From NCBI GenBank assembly GCA_910585255.1, contig CAJUEI010000208.1:1-6274 (forward strand): DNA of 6,274 nt, in the 5' to 3' direction. The notes below the pieces were generated by a model that saw nothing but the letters and a program-made list of their open reading frames with translations, had not been told where the DNA came from and did no database searches. The stretch comes from an uncultured Lachnospiraceae bacterium. Lineage in GTDB: Bacteria > Bacillota > Clostridia > Lachnospirales > Lachnospiraceae. Made by a program: the position numbers and the translations under genes. Below are positions 6,217 to 6,274 of the stretch, in pieces; within the stretch, counting starts at the first letter, position 1; each line of letters starts with the position of its first letter.

Positions 6217-6274
6217 TCAGAATTTCCTATAAAGTAAAAAACTCAGCACACCATACAGACATAAAACGCCTGCA
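6217..6274 (-). CDS. Possible C-terminal end of a membrane protein, cut by the window edge
   Basis: One minus-strand frame entering from the right edge is open for 18 codons and ends at TGA (6219-6217). It reads AGVLCLYGVLSFLLYRKF: a hydrophobic, helix-like segment followed by positive residues, as at the end of many integral membrane proteins. It would be the upstream neighbour of the cell-wall-binding protein gene on the same strand. The length is too short to exclude chance and no family can be named. Confidence 0.3.
   Translation of the reverse strand, partial: AGVLCLYGVLSFLLYRKF

Overview
The window reads as a stretch of a low-GC Gram-positive chromosome, most likely a clostridium of the Lachnospiraceae type. 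The clues are AT-rich DNA, strong AGGAGG-type ribosome binding sites, a T-box leader in front of a tRNA synthetase gene, and a secreted protein with choline/glucan-binding type cell-wall repeats. The species assignment is inference. All three complete genes lie on the minus strand, so the window is best read from right to left.

From the right edge: a possible last 18 codons of a membrane protein ends at 6217. About 290 bases of very AT-rich DNA with no convincing gene follow. Next comes a gene for an exported protein with cell-wall-binding repeats and an unrecognised C-terminal domain (5928 to 4978), probably ended by a weak terminator. A near-consensus extended -10 promoter (4931 to 4904) then drives a T-box leader of about 280 nt. 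Its specifier loop, AG bulge/distal loop, T-box sequence and terminator hairpin can all be read. It controls thrS (4512 to 2551), encoding threonyl-tRNA synthetase.

Thirteen bases after thrS, behind an AGGAGGG site, starts a 779-residue protein with an N-terminal cyclic-nucleotide-binding-like fold and about 690 residues of mostly helical sequence I cannot assign. With no terminator or promoter between them, the two genes look like one T-box-controlled operon, so the unknown protein would rise when threonyl-tRNA is uncharged. This pairing is the most interesting genetic feature of the window.

The left 170 bases differ from the rest. They are about 59% G+C by my count, carry several hairpins whose G·U pairs favour a plus-strand transcript, and contain a C-rich tract whose minus strand has a G-quadruplex pattern. 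They may be part of a structured RNA or element running off the left edge. I saw no CRISPR array, tRNA, rRNA or complete insertion sequence.
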